Part shown: piece by piece, positions 11,088-20,529 of the stretch
Position numbering within the stretch: position 1 is the stretch's first letter
Layout: each line of letters begins with the position of its first letter
Source: Bacillus sp. B15-48
GTDB taxonomy: Bacteria; Bacillota; Bacilli; Bacillales; Cytobacillaceae
Length of the DNA stretch: 64,000 nt
Direction: 5' to 3'
NCBI RefSeq assembly: GCF_016879755.1
Contig: NZ_WOFU01000009.1
Coordinates: forward strand, 62,001 to 126,000
Made by a program: the position numbers and the translations under genes
The notes under the pieces: model-generated
The model's database searches: none
What the model saw: the letters and a program-made list of their open reading frames with translations, nothing else
What the model was told of the DNA's origin: nothing

Positions 11088-11237
11088 CCATCACTTTACT
11101 AGCTTTCAAGATGAAGGAGAACGATCTTTTGTCTCTATGAACACGAAACATCTCACGGCGTGTCATCCCTCAAACCATGCATCACCATCACATGGAAATG
11201 ATAAGAGACAGAAGCACAGGGTACGTCCCATTGCTTC
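11088..11237. repeat. Dispersed ~270-bp element, copy 2 (right half only)
   Basis: Matches the right ~150 bp of the complete copies, from CCATCACTTTACTAG through the terminal block GAAGCACAGGGTACGTCCCA. The left half is missing. Confidence 0.8.
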
Positions 11238-11271
11238 CCTTCTTCATGTATACTAATAGTAGAAATAAATC

Positions 11272-11323
11272 GGGGTCAGTCCCCCAACAATGGAACGCTA
11301 TACTACGGCGGGGGTCTAACCCC
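11272..11323. repeat. GGGTCAGTCCCC-type hairpin, variant
   Basis: GGGGTCAGTCCCCC at the left and GGGGGTCTAACCCC at the right can pair around a loop. It shares arms with the hairpin family at 18465, 31984, 36155 and 49070, but the loop differs. It lies in the osmC-like leader. Confidence 0.5.
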
Positions 11324-11343
11324 ATGTCTCAGGAGGAATGAAA

Positions 11344-11790
11344 ATGGCAGAACATCATTTTTATTTAACGGCACATTGGCCTGGGCTACGTAATGATGTA
11401 GGAAAAATTGAAGCCGATCATTTAGTGACAAAAATATCTATACCAAAAGAAATGAACGGTCCCGGTATTGGAACAAATCCTGACGAAATGCTCCTTGGGG
11501 CAGCAGCGACATGTTACATTATTACACTTGCTGCGATGATGGAACATAGTCAGATAGAGAAAGATGGATTAACGATGGAATCAGAAGCAATTGTTGATGT
11601 GACAAATGGTGTATATACATATAAAAAAATTATCCATCGACCAGAAATAGTATTGAAACAAAATGCTTCCAATAGAGACAAAAAGGTGGCACAAAGGCTT
11701 GCGGAAAAAGCTGAAAAGTCTTGTATGATTAGCCGTGCAATTCAAGGCAATGTGGATATTCAATTAGAAGTAACTATTAAAACGGCTTAA
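11344..11790 (+). CDS. OsmC-family peroxiredoxin
   Basis: 148 residues. The ATG 8 nt after AGGAGG is preferred to the ATG two codons earlier, which is too close. The two OsmC/Ohr-type cysteines are present: Cys57 in GAAATCYIITLA and Cys127 in EKAEKSCMISRAI. Together they form a thiol peroxidase centre reducing organic hydroperoxides. The NPDEMLLGAAATC stretch fits the SACOL1771-type subgroup. It is monocistronic and preceded by a GC-rich hairpin repeat. Confidence 0.88.
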   Translation: MAEHHFYLTAHWPGLRNDVGKIEADHLVTKISIPKEMNGPGIGTNPDEMLLGAAATCYIITLAAMMEHSQIEKDGLTMESEAIVDVTNGVYTYKKIIHRPEIVLKQNASNRDKKVAQRLAEKAEKSCMISRAIQGNVDIQLEVTIKTA

Positions 11791-11912
11791 TTGTACATTA
11801 AAGAAAGAATTCAAAAAACACCCTGTGATGAGAGATTTTCCAGCGTGACAGCACACCACAAACGCCACTATCACTTTAACTCTTTAATGTTTTAAAGTTA
11901 TATCAGGACGGG

Positions 11913-13852
11913 GTCGAGTAGAAGGGAACCTTACTGCCATTCGGCAGTTTGTGTTCCGCAACCCTCTCAGAACCGTGCTTGCGGTATTACCGCACACGGC
12001 TCCTCTCATCACCATTCACAGAATGTAGTTTATCTCCTTCTTTAACTCGTATATGCTGACCTTAACCCTAGGTTCAGGTAAAGGGCATTTCTTCATGAAC
12101 AGCAGGAACTTATCCCAATTAAAGGATTTACGTTGACTCCTTCGATTCATCCATTTAAATAGTAGACTTCTCACCTTGTCTTGGAAACATTTCACTGTTC
12201 GTGTATTGTCTGTAATACAGTAATAATTGTAGTAGCCATTTAATGAACGGCTTAGTCTGTCCATTATTGCTTCTATATCCTTATTTCTATTAGCTTTTAG
12301 CCATTCCTTACACTGTTTGAGTTTAGAGGCCATTTTCTTCTTACTCGTTTTAAGTTTAACACGAAATTTTCCATTTTGACTTTTGCTACAGTAATGGGTG
12401 AAACCTAGAAAGTCAAATGTCTGTGGCTTTCCCAACCCTCTGCGTTTACATTGTTCGGATGCAAATCTCCCGAAGGGAATGATTTTCGTTTTATCCTCAG
12501 CAATTTCGAGATTAAATTTCTTTAATCGTTGGATTAAAGCATAGTAGAAGTTTTGAGCATCTTCTTCATATTGGAAACAACAAACAAAGTCATCCGCATA
12601 TCTTACGATATAGGCTTGTCCTTTACACTGTTTCCTAACAACTTTCTCAAACCATAAATCTAGCACATAATGAAGATAGATATTTGCCAAAATCGGGGAG
12701 ATGATGCCACCTTGCGGTGTTCCCGTATCTGTTTCATAAAATACCCCTTCCTCCATATAACCACCTTTTAAAAATCGCGAGATGATTCTTAGGAGACTGG
12801 GGTCGTTTATGCGATGTTCAAGAAATTTCATCATCCACACATGATCGACATTGTCGAAGAAACCTCTAATATCGGCATCTACAATGTAGTTAGTATATTT
12901 CCTTTCCAAGTAGAAATTTAGGATTTTCAGCGCATCGTGACAATTTCGTTTTGGTCGAAAACCAAAGGAAGAATCAAGGAAGTCTTGTTCATAGATGGCA
13001 TTCAGTATTTTCGCTATCGCTCTCTGAACTATTTTATCTTCGTATTCAGGTATTCCTAATGGGCGCTTCTTACTCGAACCTGCCTTGGGAATATATGCTC
13101 TTCTTACGGGTGTTGGACGATAGCCTTTAGTTTTCAGCCGTTTGACTAGTCGTTGAATGTTTTCATCTATAAAATCCCCATATTCTTCTTTTGTTGTTCG
13201 GTTCACCCCTGTTGCTTTCTTATTTGGAAGTTCATTATGACATTGTTTAAGAGTATCTTCATTTAACATATGTGCCAGTGAAGTAAATTTCATGACTGGG
13301 TGAGATTTTGCTAATTCTGCTATTCTCAGTAGTTTTGTTTCCATTAATTTATCTCCTACCTCTGTGTGTAGTTAATGTGTCCCTAGTAAGAACGATGACA
13401 AGTAACAGCCTTTCCTCCATCAGCATTACCCGACTTCACCGGTACTACGCTGTTATCCGACTGCCTGCGAGACATTTGGTTTCCTCACTTTGTATCGCTT
13501 GTACACCATACTCTTCGCTAAAATACGAAAAGACCTGCAGGCTCTCCCGAGTTGCCGTAACATATCAATGTGTAACGTGCCAAGGTCAACGACTCCGAGA
13601 AGGTTCCTATCCTCTTGCCACTAACGACGATAGAAATATTGCTTTCTGCACAGTCCAACGCATCAGCCCTTCTAAATAGGGTTTTCGAAGCTCAATCCCT
13701 TCAACCTTTCGGCTTTCAGCCCATTACCTCACTGTCTACGCTTAAAGACAACGGTTACCCGTTGCCCTCCAAGACTCGCTACGAGTGAATGGCTAGCTCT
13801 TACTCGACGGGAATCCCACCCGCTATATGTTACGACCTATGCTCGGCCGCAC
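11913..13852 (-). mobile_element. Complete group II intron
   Basis: On the minus strand the intron begins GTGCGGCCGAGC and ends CTACTCGAC. Its domain V (GAGCCGTGTGCGG ... GCACGGTTCTGAGAGGG) sits just past the maturase stop, followed by a domain VI hairpin. The 5' exon ends ...GGGGTCAGTCC. The last six bases, CAGTCC, can pair with GGACTG inside the intron (13651-13656 complement), a good IBS1/EBS1 pair. Length ~1940 nt. The exon arms resemble a dispersed hairpin repeat. The boundaries rest on motif reading. Confidence 0.85.
12016..13344 (-). CDS. ltrA: Group II intron reverse transcriptase/maturase
   Basis: 442 residues. Reverse transcriptase motifs KRPLGIPEYEDKIVQRAI, DADIRGFFDNVDH, GTPQGGIISPILANIYLHYVLD and YADD (IVRYADDFVCCF) are followed by a maturase domain X (FDFLGFTHYCSKSQNGKF). 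No HNH endonuclease follows, so the element probably uses endonuclease-independent retrohoming. The frame is intact and lies inside the intron, in domain IV. The protein helps the intron splice and copies it into new sites. Confidence 0.95.
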   Translation of the reverse strand: METKLLRIAELAKSHPVMKFTSLAHMLNEDTLKQCHNELPNKKATGVNRTTKEEYGDFIDENIQRLVKRLKTKGYRPTPVRRAYIPKAGSSKKRPLGIPEYEDKIVQRAIAKILNAIYEQDFLDSSFGFRPKRNCHDALKILNFYLERKYTNYIVDADIRGFFDNVDHVWMMKFLEHRINDPSLLRIISRFLKGGYMEEGVFYETDTGTPQGGIISPILANIYLHYVLDLWFEKVVRKQCKGQAYIVRYADDFVCCFQYEEDAQNFYYALIQRLKKFNLEIAEDKTKIIPFGRFASEQCKRRGLGKPQTFDFLGFTHYCSKSQNGKFRVKLKTSKKKMASKLKQCKEWLKANRNKDIEAIMDRLSRSLNGYYNYYCITDNTRTVKCFQDKVRSLLFKWMNRRSQRKSFNWDKFLLFMKKCPLPEPRVKVSIYELKKEINYIL

Positions 13853-13935
13853 GGACTGACCCCAACCTACCGAAATACTTCTTGTTTATCTTTAAGTCGT
13901 TTATGCCCCTTCTAAAAGACCTTTATGAGCCACTC

Positions 13936-14073
13936 TTATGAGCCATTCTTGAGATTTTTTAGTACCATTGGCATGTCCTTTTTTTCATTTTCTTTCTTTT
14001 TTGGAAGTTTATTTGCCGTGGCGTTCTTTGACTGAAATCTTACCGCGTCCATTCCATCAATAATATTAGTCAA
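13936..14073 (-). CDS. Possible 45-residue lysine-rich small protein
   Basis: A TTG start lies ~10 nt after GAGAGGGGG on the minus strand; GTG two codons earlier is the alternative. The product begins TNIIDGMDAVRFQ and has a basic centre (KLPKKKENEKKD). It lies just upstream of the intron's 5' exon. No family recognised, and it may be a fragment. Confidence 0.25.
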   Translation of the reverse strand: MTNIIDGMDAVRFQSKNATANKLPKKKENEKKDMPMVLKNLKNGS

Positions 14074-14352
14074 AAACACTGCCCCCTCTCAAAGTAATCT
14101 TGATTAATATCACCAGATCTCAATTATAATACAGGTGCTTGTCACCAATTACATAATTTACAAAAAGTGAATTGGGTTGATGTCGCAACTCCCTACCTGA
14201 ATGATTTATAGAATTCGTCCCCATGCTTCTCTAGAATTTGAAGTCTGCCCCCCGCTCAACTCGGAGCTTACTACCTAGCGATTCCAACTTATGCATAATT
14301 TGGAAAGACTAACAAAACCTAACTACAGCGGAATTTAATTGGTGGTGGTTGA

Positions 14353-15441
14353 ATGTATTTTTCTCGGGCACAGTTATTGTATGTTCTGATTCTCTTTATT
14401 GGGATTTCGAATCATGTGCTCATCATGCCTCATTTGCTAGCAGCAGGTAAACGGGATGCATGGATCTGCGTTTTGTTTGCCTATGCCTTCTTACTGTTTT
14501 GGGGTTTTATCCTTTATATGATTATGAAAAAGAATAATCAGCGACTATGTCTTTATGACTGGATAACAGCACGTGCAGGGGTCGTGATTTCCCGTGTTTT
14601 AATTGCCATCCTTACAGCCTATGTGTTCGTGATTAGTGCCATTTCTTTTTATGATTTAATTCAATCTGTTAATATTTATTTTCTGCCGCGAACCCCATCC
14701 TTTGTCGTGATGTTGCCTTTTCTTTTGATAAGTGCTTGGGCAGCTTATAATGGCATAAAATCGATTGTCCATGTTTCAGCTGTTTTATTGCCGATTGTTT
14801 GGATGCTTGGGATTTTTGTAGCTTGGTTTACTATGAAGGAAAAGGATTATTCATATCTTTTCCCTATCCTTGTTGATGGCTATCACCCGATTTTAAAAGG
14901 GACCATCGTTATTCTTGGAGGGAGCGCCGATCTACTTGTGCTTTTGCTTCTGCAGCACCATTTAAAAAAATCGTTTACGTTGTTTCAGCTTTTCTTACTC
15001 ATTACCATTTTAGTTGGACTAATTCTTGGTCCTACAATGGGTTCCTTGTCTTCCTTTGGGCCAACGGTTGCTGCTGATATGCGGTTCCCAGCTTTTGAGC
15101 AATGGCGACTCATTACTTTAGGCGAATATATTTCCCATGTTGATTTTTTAGCGGTATTTCAATTATTAAGCGGCGAGATTATTCGGGTTTCATTAGGTCT
15201 ATACCTGCTTGCGAGTTTGGTTAAAGGTCCTTTGCCGGCTTCTAAAAAGATGCATGTGTTTGTCGTCGCTTCGCTTCTTTTAGGATTATTGACGATCATT
15301 CCTATAAGCGACATGTGGGTTCAAACGATGATTGGAAGATACTTTTATCTAGCTGCTTTTATCTTTGCTATGTTCATTTCATTGGCATTATTGATCATTA
15401 GCTATTTGCCACTGAAGAAGAAAGGAACCGAAAACATATGA
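14353..15441 (+). CDS. GerB-family spore germination permease subunit
   Basis: 362 residues with about ten hydrophobic segments throughout, an APC-superfamily-like integral membrane protein of the GerAB/GerKB type (starts FSRAQLLYVLILFIGI; Ser/Gly-rich helix breaks). It is the B subunit of a germinant receptor in the spore inner membrane and probably forms the nutrient-binding pocket. A GGTGG-rich ribosome site precedes the ATG. It is first of three genes and overlaps gerA by 4 nt (ATGA). The order B-A-C differs from the classical A-B-C. Confidence 0.88.
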   Translation: MYFSRAQLLYVLILFIGISNHVLIMPHLLAAGKRDAWICVLFAYAFLLFWGFILYMIMKKNNQRLCLYDWITARAGVVISRVLIAILTAYVFVISAISFYDLIQSVNIYFLPRTPSFVVMLPFLLISAWAAYNGIKSIVHVSAVLLPIVWMLGIFVAWFTMKEKDYSYLFPILVDGYHPILKGTIVILGGSADLLVLLLLQHHLKKSFTLFQLFLLITILVGLILGPTMGSLSSFGPTVAADMRFPAFEQWRLITLGEYISHVDFLAVFQLLSGEIIRVSLGLYLLASLVKGPLPASKKMHVFVVASLLLGLLTIIPISDMWVQTMIGRYFYLAAFIFAMFISLALLIISYLPLKKKGTENI

Positions 15442-16868
15442 ACATAAAACGATTTGATCATTTTTTAGCAAAAGGAACGTTAACTTGCGATGAGGTAAAA
15501 GGCTTTTTTCGTCATTATACTGATATTGAATTTATTCCAATTGAAAAGGATGAGAATCTCCAAGCGTTTTACTGCAAAGGAATGCTTGATTCCACACAGT
15601 TAAATAAGTATTTTAACCGGATCCTTCTAAGTATTGAGAATTCAGAACCGCGCAGTCACTCCGAAGCGCTCCCACCTGTCCAGCATATAAAAAGCATGAA
15701 AGAAATGGTGAATCTTGTGTTTTCAGGTTCGCTAATTGTTTTTAGGGAAGGGACTCCATTCTTTCATGTGTTTGATATTAGCAAGGTACCACAACGAGAG
15801 CCGCAAGAATCGACGACAGAGGTTTCAATTAAGGGCCCAAAGGATAGTTTTACCGAAGAAATGAATGTAAACATTTCCTTGATTCGCAAACGGATGAAGT
15901 CTGAACAGCTTTATTGCGAGTCCTTTACATTAGGATCGCTTAGTAACACCGAGGTGTCTCTGCTTTTTTTAAATGACAAAGCCAATAAAGAGATCATTGA
16001 GGAGGTCAGGAAGCGACTGGCAGACTTCCAAGGAGAAAGTATTGTCAGCAGTGGTCAATTAGAGCAATGGCTTGCCGATCGCTCGTTTTCTTTATTTCCT
16101 TTATTCGATTACGTTACGCGTTCAGATTATGTCATTGAATGCATGCTGCGCGGAAGATTTATTTTAATTGTCAATGGGTCTCCCTCCGTACTAATTGGGC
16201 CAAGCAATCTATTTGAGCTCATTAAATCCCCTGAAGATGTTCATTTTCCATACTATTTGGTTATGTTTTCACGGGTTATTCGGCTTATCGGGTTATTAGT
16301 CGCTATTTACCTACCAGGTTTCTGGGTGGCTCTGGCTTCTGTCAATATTGACCAACTACCGTTTGCCTTATTGGCCACTGTTGTTGTCTCGCGAGAAGGA
16401 TTGCCCTTACCCGTCGGACTTGAAGCCATTTTTATTCTTGGGTTGTTTGAGATGTTAAGAGAGGCTGGAGTGCGAATGCCAACTGTTTTGGGACAAACGA
16501 TATCCATTGTCGGAGGTATCATTATTGGTGATGCAGCCATTCGGGCTGGGCTCGCTTCCCCAACAATGATTGTGATCATTGCGTTAACAGCGGTGGCGAG
16601 CTACACGCTTGTGAATCAATCACTGGTTGGAACTGTAGGAATTCTCCGCCTCTATACATTATTACTATCCATTTTTTTAGGAGTATATGGACTTTTTATT
16701 GGATTCCTAAGCATTCTTATTTATCTTTCAAGTTTAGAGTCATTTAAAGTAGCTTATCTTGAACCCATCGCCTCGTTAACATTGAAAGATTATTTAGCTG
16801 CCTTGTTTGTGAATCCATTTGTCCGGAAAAATTACGGAATTTCATTCATTCAGAAACGGAGAAAGTAA
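15438..16868 (+). CDS. GerA-family spore germination protein
   Basis: 476 residues, the usual length of GerAA/GerKA. A soluble N-terminal half (~1-270, containing SLFPLFDYVTRSDYVIECMLRGRF and VNGSPSVLIGPSNLFELI) is followed by about five membrane helices (VVVSREGLPLPVGLEAIFI, MPTVLGQTISIVGGIIIGDAAI, a very conserved GerA stretch). It is the A subunit of the germinant receptor in the spore inner membrane. Translationally coupled to the permease gene and followed one base later by the lipoprotein gene. Confidence 0.93.
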   Translation: MNIKRFDHFLAKGTLTCDEVKGFFRHYTDIEFIPIEKDENLQAFYCKGMLDSTQLNKYFNRILLSIENSEPRSHSEALPPVQHIKSMKEMVNLVFSGSLIVFREGTPFFHVFDISKVPQREPQESTTEVSIKGPKDSFTEEMNVNISLIRKRMKSEQLYCESFTLGSLSNTEVSLLFLNDKANKEIIEEVRKRLADFQGESIVSSGQLEQWLADRSFSLFPLFDYVTRSDYVIECMLRGRFILIVNGSPSVLIGPSNLFELIKSPEDVHFPYYLVMFSRVIRLIGLLVAIYLPGFWVALASVNIDQLPFALLATVVVSREGLPLPVGLEAIFILGLFEMLREAGVRMPTVLGQTISIVGGIIIGDAAIRAGLASPTMIVIIALTAVASYTLVNQSLVGTVGILRLYTLLLSIFLGVYGLFIGFLSILIYLSSLESFKVAYLEPIASLTLKDYLAALFVNPFVRKNYGISFIQKRRK

Positions 16869-16869
16869 T

Positions 16870-18039
16870 ATGCAGCTAAAATCAATCATGCTTTTTAGTA
16901 GCCTTCTTTTTCTTTGTCTGTCAGTCGTAACGGCTTGTGACCATGACATTGGTGAAATCGAAAATCAAAACTTTGCAACCGCCATTGGTGTCGACTATCG
17001 AGATGACGAGTTTCATGTCTATATTCAAATGCTAGGATTGAGCTCTGTTGCGAAAAATGAAGGCGGTGAAAAACCTCCAGCCGAGGTTTATGTTTCCGAG
17101 ACAAGCGGGAAAACGTTTATTGACGCGTTTTTTAAAGCGTATTTTACCGCGCAAGAACGGTTTCTGTGGGCACATGTTACAGCCATTGTTTTGAGCGAAG
17201 CCGCGCTAGAAAAAGGACTGGATAGTGTGTTTGATGGCTTAACGCGGTATTATGAGTTTCGGCCAACTCCATGGATTTTCGGGACAAAAAGTTCAGTGTC
17301 CGACATCCTCTCAACTCTTGGGTTTTTTAATCAAAACTCATTAAATACGATTCTTCATAGTCCGGAAAGTTCCTACGAACAAAGTTCCACCATCCGGCCG
17401 GCAAAGTTAAATCAATTTGCGCGAGAATTTTTTGAGCCTGGGCGTACCACTTATATTCCGTCGCTGACAATCGATGATAAACAATGGGAGAAAAATAAAA
17501 AGAATGAGGCGAAGTTAGCGATTGATGGGGCGTTTTTTCTAAAGAACGAAAAGTATAAAGGCTATTTTCCTTTTGAAAAATTAAAAGGGATGCGATGGCT
17601 GACTCCGGAAACCGTCCGAGCTTCCTTACTTTTGCCAACCGAAAAAGACCCAGAATTCCTTGTAGTGCTTGAAGACCAAATGGTGAAAATTAATCCTGAA
17701 AAACAAGACGGACAGTTTCACTTTAATGTCCTCTACCTTGCCAACGGGATTGTGAGTAATCGCATGAAAAACAACACGATCGATGTTGATACCATGGAAG
17801 ATTTCGTAAAAAAAGGAATCATCTCTGAAGTGAGGCAATTATATCAATTAGGTTTAGAATATGAGATTGATTTTCTAAACTTAGAACACCAACTTTACAG
17901 AAAATATCATGGTGAATGGAAAAAGCTAAAAGATCAGGATTCCCCGCTCCGTGAAGATAGCATAAAGTCAATCAAAGCACATATCACGCTGGAACATTCG
18001 GGGTCGTTTAAAAATCGAAAAATCACGATTAAAGAATGA
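16870..18039 (+). CDS. GerC-family germination lipoprotein
   Basis: 389 residues. The ATG at 16870 puts a lipoprotein signal at the very N-terminus (FSSLLFLCLSVVTAC, lipid-modified Cys23); a longer in-frame start inside gerA would bury it. After the signal comes IGEIENQNFATAIGVD, typical of Ger(x)C proteins, and the family's C-terminal domain. It is the lipid-anchored C subunit of the receptor. Signal, neighbours and length agree. Confidence 0.92.
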   Translation: MQLKSIMLFSSLLFLCLSVVTACDHDIGEIENQNFATAIGVDYRDDEFHVYIQMLGLSSVAKNEGGEKPPAEVYVSETSGKTFIDAFFKAYFTAQERFLWAHVTAIVLSEAALEKGLDSVFDGLTRYYEFRPTPWIFGTKSSVSDILSTLGFFNQNSLNTILHSPESSYEQSSTIRPAKLNQFAREFFEPGRTTYIPSLTIDDKQWEKNKKNEAKLAIDGAFFLKNEKYKGYFPFEKLKGMRWLTPETVRASLLLPTEKDPEFLVVLEDQMVKINPEKQDGQFHFNVLYLANGIVSNRMKNNTIDVDTMEDFVKKGIISEVRQLYQLGLEYEIDFLNLEHQLYRKYHGEWKKLKDQDSPLREDSIKSIKAHITLEHSGSFKNRKITIKE

Positions 18040-18059
18040 CTGGGACAGAGGGGACAGGG

Positions 18060-18331
18060 GAAGCAGAGGGACGTACCCTATGCTTCCGTTGAACTTCATT
18101 GCTACTCGAAGTACCTCCTCCCCCCTCACTGAAGAGTAGATTCTTATCGGTATTCATTAAACACATATCAAATTCGTTAAGCCATCACTTTACTAGTTTT
18201 CAAGATGAAGGAGAACGTTCTGTTGTCTCTATGAACACGAAACATCTCACAGCGTGTCATCCCTCGAACCATGCATCACCATCACCTGGAAATGATAAGA
18301 GACAGAAGCACAGGGTACGTCCCCATGCTTC
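18060..18331. repeat. Dispersed ~272-bp element, copy 3 (complete reference copy)
   Basis: The left end GAAGCAGAGGGACGTACCCT-ATGCTTC and right end GAAGCACAGGGTACGTCCCC-ATGCTTC are inverted copies of each other, 27 bases with few differences, and each is nearly self-palindromic (GAAGCA...TGCTTC). No transposase is inside. It lies directly behind the gerC stop codon. A frame of 79 codons crosses it without a ribosome site. The layout fits a non-autonomous MITE-like element or a folded RNA at gene ends. Confidence 0.85.
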
Positions 18332-18464
18332 TCCTTAAATCAATATATGATATACAAACTTAGTCAATCTATTGGAGAGGAAGAAACACGAGAAAATAAA
18401 TCATATTAGCCGGCAACTGTTTCCGGCTTTATATATTATCGAATTTGATATAGAAGGACAAAAA

Positions 18465-18508
18465 GGGTCCCGCTAGTGAAGTAAAGCTTTACTCCACCGG
18501 GTGACCCC
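18465..18508. repeat. GGGTC-hairpin family, copy a
   Basis: GGGTCCCGCTAGTGAAGTAA then AGCTTTACTCCACCGGGTGACCCC. The outer arms pair (GGGTC/GACCC), and inside them AGTAAAG pairs with CTTTACT. Same plan as the copies at 31984, 36155 and 49070. Confidence 0.75.
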
Positions 18509-18577
18509 GGGTGACTATGGTTAAATGAATGATCTCTCATAGTTTAAGCGAACCAACTAAGTCGCACTTTGTACCAT

Positions 18578-18799
18578 CTACCATCCACGGCTCACGGAGT
18601 AATAGCCTAGCCCCACTCTTACGGCCTCATCACGCTCCCCTTTTTTCCATACGACATAATAGATATCAAATTTTCCACTAGGAGGACTTCCACTAAAAAA
18701 GCTGCTGTCGACAACGATCATTTTGTGATCAAGGTCTTTGTCAAATCCTCTATTTTCTAGATTATGCATTCCCAATAGTTGATTCCTAATGGGAATCAA
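18578..18799 (-). CDS. Small hypothetical protein or gene fragment
   Basis: Up to 73 residues, ending FDIYYVVWKKGERDEAVRVGLGYYSVSRGW. The only start is a TTG lying inside an inverted repeat, with no ribosome site, so this may be the tail of a lost gene. No family recognised. Confidence 0.25.
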   Translation of the reverse strand: MIPIRNQLLGMHNLENRGFDKDLDHKMIVVDSSFFSGSPPSGKFDIYYVVWKKGERDEAVRVGLGYYSVSRGW

Positions 18800-18805
18800 C
18801 TATTG
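18773..18805. terminator. 14-bp stem inverted repeat
   Basis: CAATAGTTGATTCC and GGAATCAACTATTG form a near-perfect stem around TAATG, followed on the plus strand by TTTAATTAATTATT. Possibly a terminator or the end of a lost mobile element. Confidence 0.4.
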
Positions 18806-18878
18806 TTTAATTAATTATTAGATTAATGTACATCTGACATGATAATCTGAATGTATTAACATATGGGGGATGGTATAA

Positions 18879-19634
18879 ATGACCAATTGGAATGCAACAC
18901 TTTATGATACCAAGCACAAGTTTGTTTCAAATTTTGGTGAAAATCTTGTTTCCTTCCTAAATCCACAAAAAGGAGAACATATTTTAGATGTTGGTTGTGG
19001 TACAGGAGATTTAGCTCATGACATTTCAAAAAGTGGTGCTACTGTTACTGGCATTGATGCTGCACAGTCTATGATTGAAGCTGCTAAAGAAAAGTACTCT
19101 GATATCCACTTTAGCGTGCAAGATGGCGAACAATTTTCTTTTGACCCTCAATTTCATGCAGTGTTCTCAAATGCTGCGATTCATTGGATGAAAGATCAGC
19201 AAAAGGTTGTTCAAAATTGTTATGATGTTCTTCTCCCTGGTGGCCGTTTCGTGGCTGAATTAGGTGGAGCTAATAATATCCAATCTATTGTGGATGCCAT
19301 AAAGGAAGCATCAAATAGTCTATCAATTCCGTATGATGTCACTTTATTTCCATGGGTATTTCCAACAAAAGAAGAAATGGCAGAGCATCTTATCAATGTT
19401 GGTTTTAATGTAATAACAATCGAGCATTATGAACGACCAACGCCTTTAGTAGGAGAAGATGGTATTCGTAATTGGCTTGAAATGTTCAGTAACAATATGT
19501 TCAAAAATCTTACAAATGATGAAAAAGAAGCAATTTATAGCGAATGTGAACGTATTTTACGTCCTCAACTTTATCATGAAAATGGTTGGGTTGCAGATTA
19601 TTGGCGCATTCGTTTCATTGCCAAAAAGCCTTAA
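18879..19634 (+). CDS. Class I SAM-dependent methyltransferase
   Basis: 251 residues. Motif I LDVGCGTGDLA, the acidic loop ending strand 2 (VTGIDAAQSMIEAA), a motif II/III region (FSNAAIHWMKDQQKV) and LLPGGRFVAELGG identify a Rossmann methyltransferase resembling trans-aconitate methyltransferase (Tam). The substrate cannot be read from sequence. The ribosome site GGGGGATGG precedes the ATG. Single gene, sharing a terminator with the converging LysR gene. Confidence 0.85.
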   Translation: MTNWNATLYDTKHKFVSNFGENLVSFLNPQKGEHILDVGCGTGDLAHDISKSGATVTGIDAAQSMIEAAKEKYSDIHFSVQDGEQFSFDPQFHAVFSNAAIHWMKDQQKVVQNCYDVLLPGGRFVAELGGANNIQSIVDAIKEASNSLSIPYDVTLFPWVFPTKEEMAEHLINVGFNVITIEHYERPTPLVGEDGIRNWLEMFSNNMFKNLTNDEKEAIYSECERILRPQLYHENGWVADYWRIRFIAKKP

Positions 19635-19637
19635 TAC

Positions 19638-19679
19638 AAAGCAGCTTAGATCCCTCTCCATATATCTAAGCTGCTTTTC
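19638..19679. terminator. Bidirectional terminator
   Basis: AAAGCAGCTTAGA and TCTAAGCTGCTTTT form a 13-bp stem between two converging genes. Confidence 0.85.
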
Positions 19680-20529
19680 ATTTTTTATATATAGTGACAC
19701 AGGCTTGTATAAATCGGTCAAATAAAGGATGTACGTATTTAGTATGAACGAATGTAGCAGAAAGAATGTCATCATCTATTTGAGGAATTTGCGCAAAAAG
19801 TTCTCCATTTTCTACTTCTTTTTGGACAACACTCTTGGGTAAAAATGCAACCCCCATCCCCTGTTTAATAAAAGTTTTAATTACTTCTGTTTGGTTCAGC
19901 CTTTCTATTTGGCAATCCCTTGGCAAATGACGTTCAATTTGCTCCCAATACGGAGAAAATGCATGTGTATATATCGGAAAACTTTTTATTAATAATTGAA
20001 AATCCTCTGCATCGAATGGTTGAGGACCTACAATCATAACAGGTTCATTTGCAATCATCGTTGTTAGTAGCTCTCTAGTTGAAGGAACTTTCGATAATCC
20101 GATATCAATTTGTTGCCGAAAAACAGCTTCACCAATCTCATTTGATGGTAAGATGTCAATTTGAATAATTACATCTGGTTGAAGTTGTTTAAAATGCTGA
20201 ATGATAAGAGGCAGCGTGGAATTTGCAATTTGAGGAGCCACCCCTAAAGAAACCTTTTTGGAATATCCAGCTTGGAATGCTTTCATTTCTTGGACTATTT
20301 GCTCTTCAAACTCTACCAGTTGAATTGCTCGAGGTAAAAAATAATGGCCATTTGCATTTAAAATAACTCGTTTTTGAACCCGATCAAACAATTGGATATG
20401 CAATACTTTTTCGAGTTTTTGAATTTGCTTTGTAACAGCCGATTGTGTCATCATCAATTCTTCTGCAACTTCTCGAAAGTTCTCTTTCTTCGCTGCCAAT
20501 AGGAATGTTTTTAGTAATTGTATTTCCAT
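19678..20529 (-). CDS. LysR-family transcriptional regulator
   Basis: 283 residues. The N-terminal winged helix (ETFLLAAKKENFREVAEEL-like: FLLAAKKENFREVAEELM, then TQSAVTKQIQKLEKVL and LFDRVQKRVILNANG) is followed by a periplasmic-binding-protein-like effector domain from ~90 on (VSLGVAPQIANSTLPLII). LysR proteins usually control a neighbour in response to a small ligand. The nearest genes are a converging methyltransferase and a small protein gene, so the target is unknown. Confidence 0.9.
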   Translation of the reverse strand: MEIQLLKTFLLAAKKENFREVAEELMMTQSAVTKQIQKLEKVLHIQLFDRVQKRVILNANGHYFLPRAIQLVEFEEQIVQEMKAFQAGYSKKVSLGVAPQIANSTLPLIIQHFKQLQPDVIIQIDILPSNEIGEAVFRQQIDIGLSKVPSTRELLTTMIANEPVMIVGPQPFDAEDFQLLIKSFPIYTHAFSPYWEQIERHLPRDCQIERLNQTEVIKTFIKQGMGVAFLPKSVVQKEVENGELFAQIPQIDDDILSATFVHTKYVHPLFDRFIQACVTIYKK

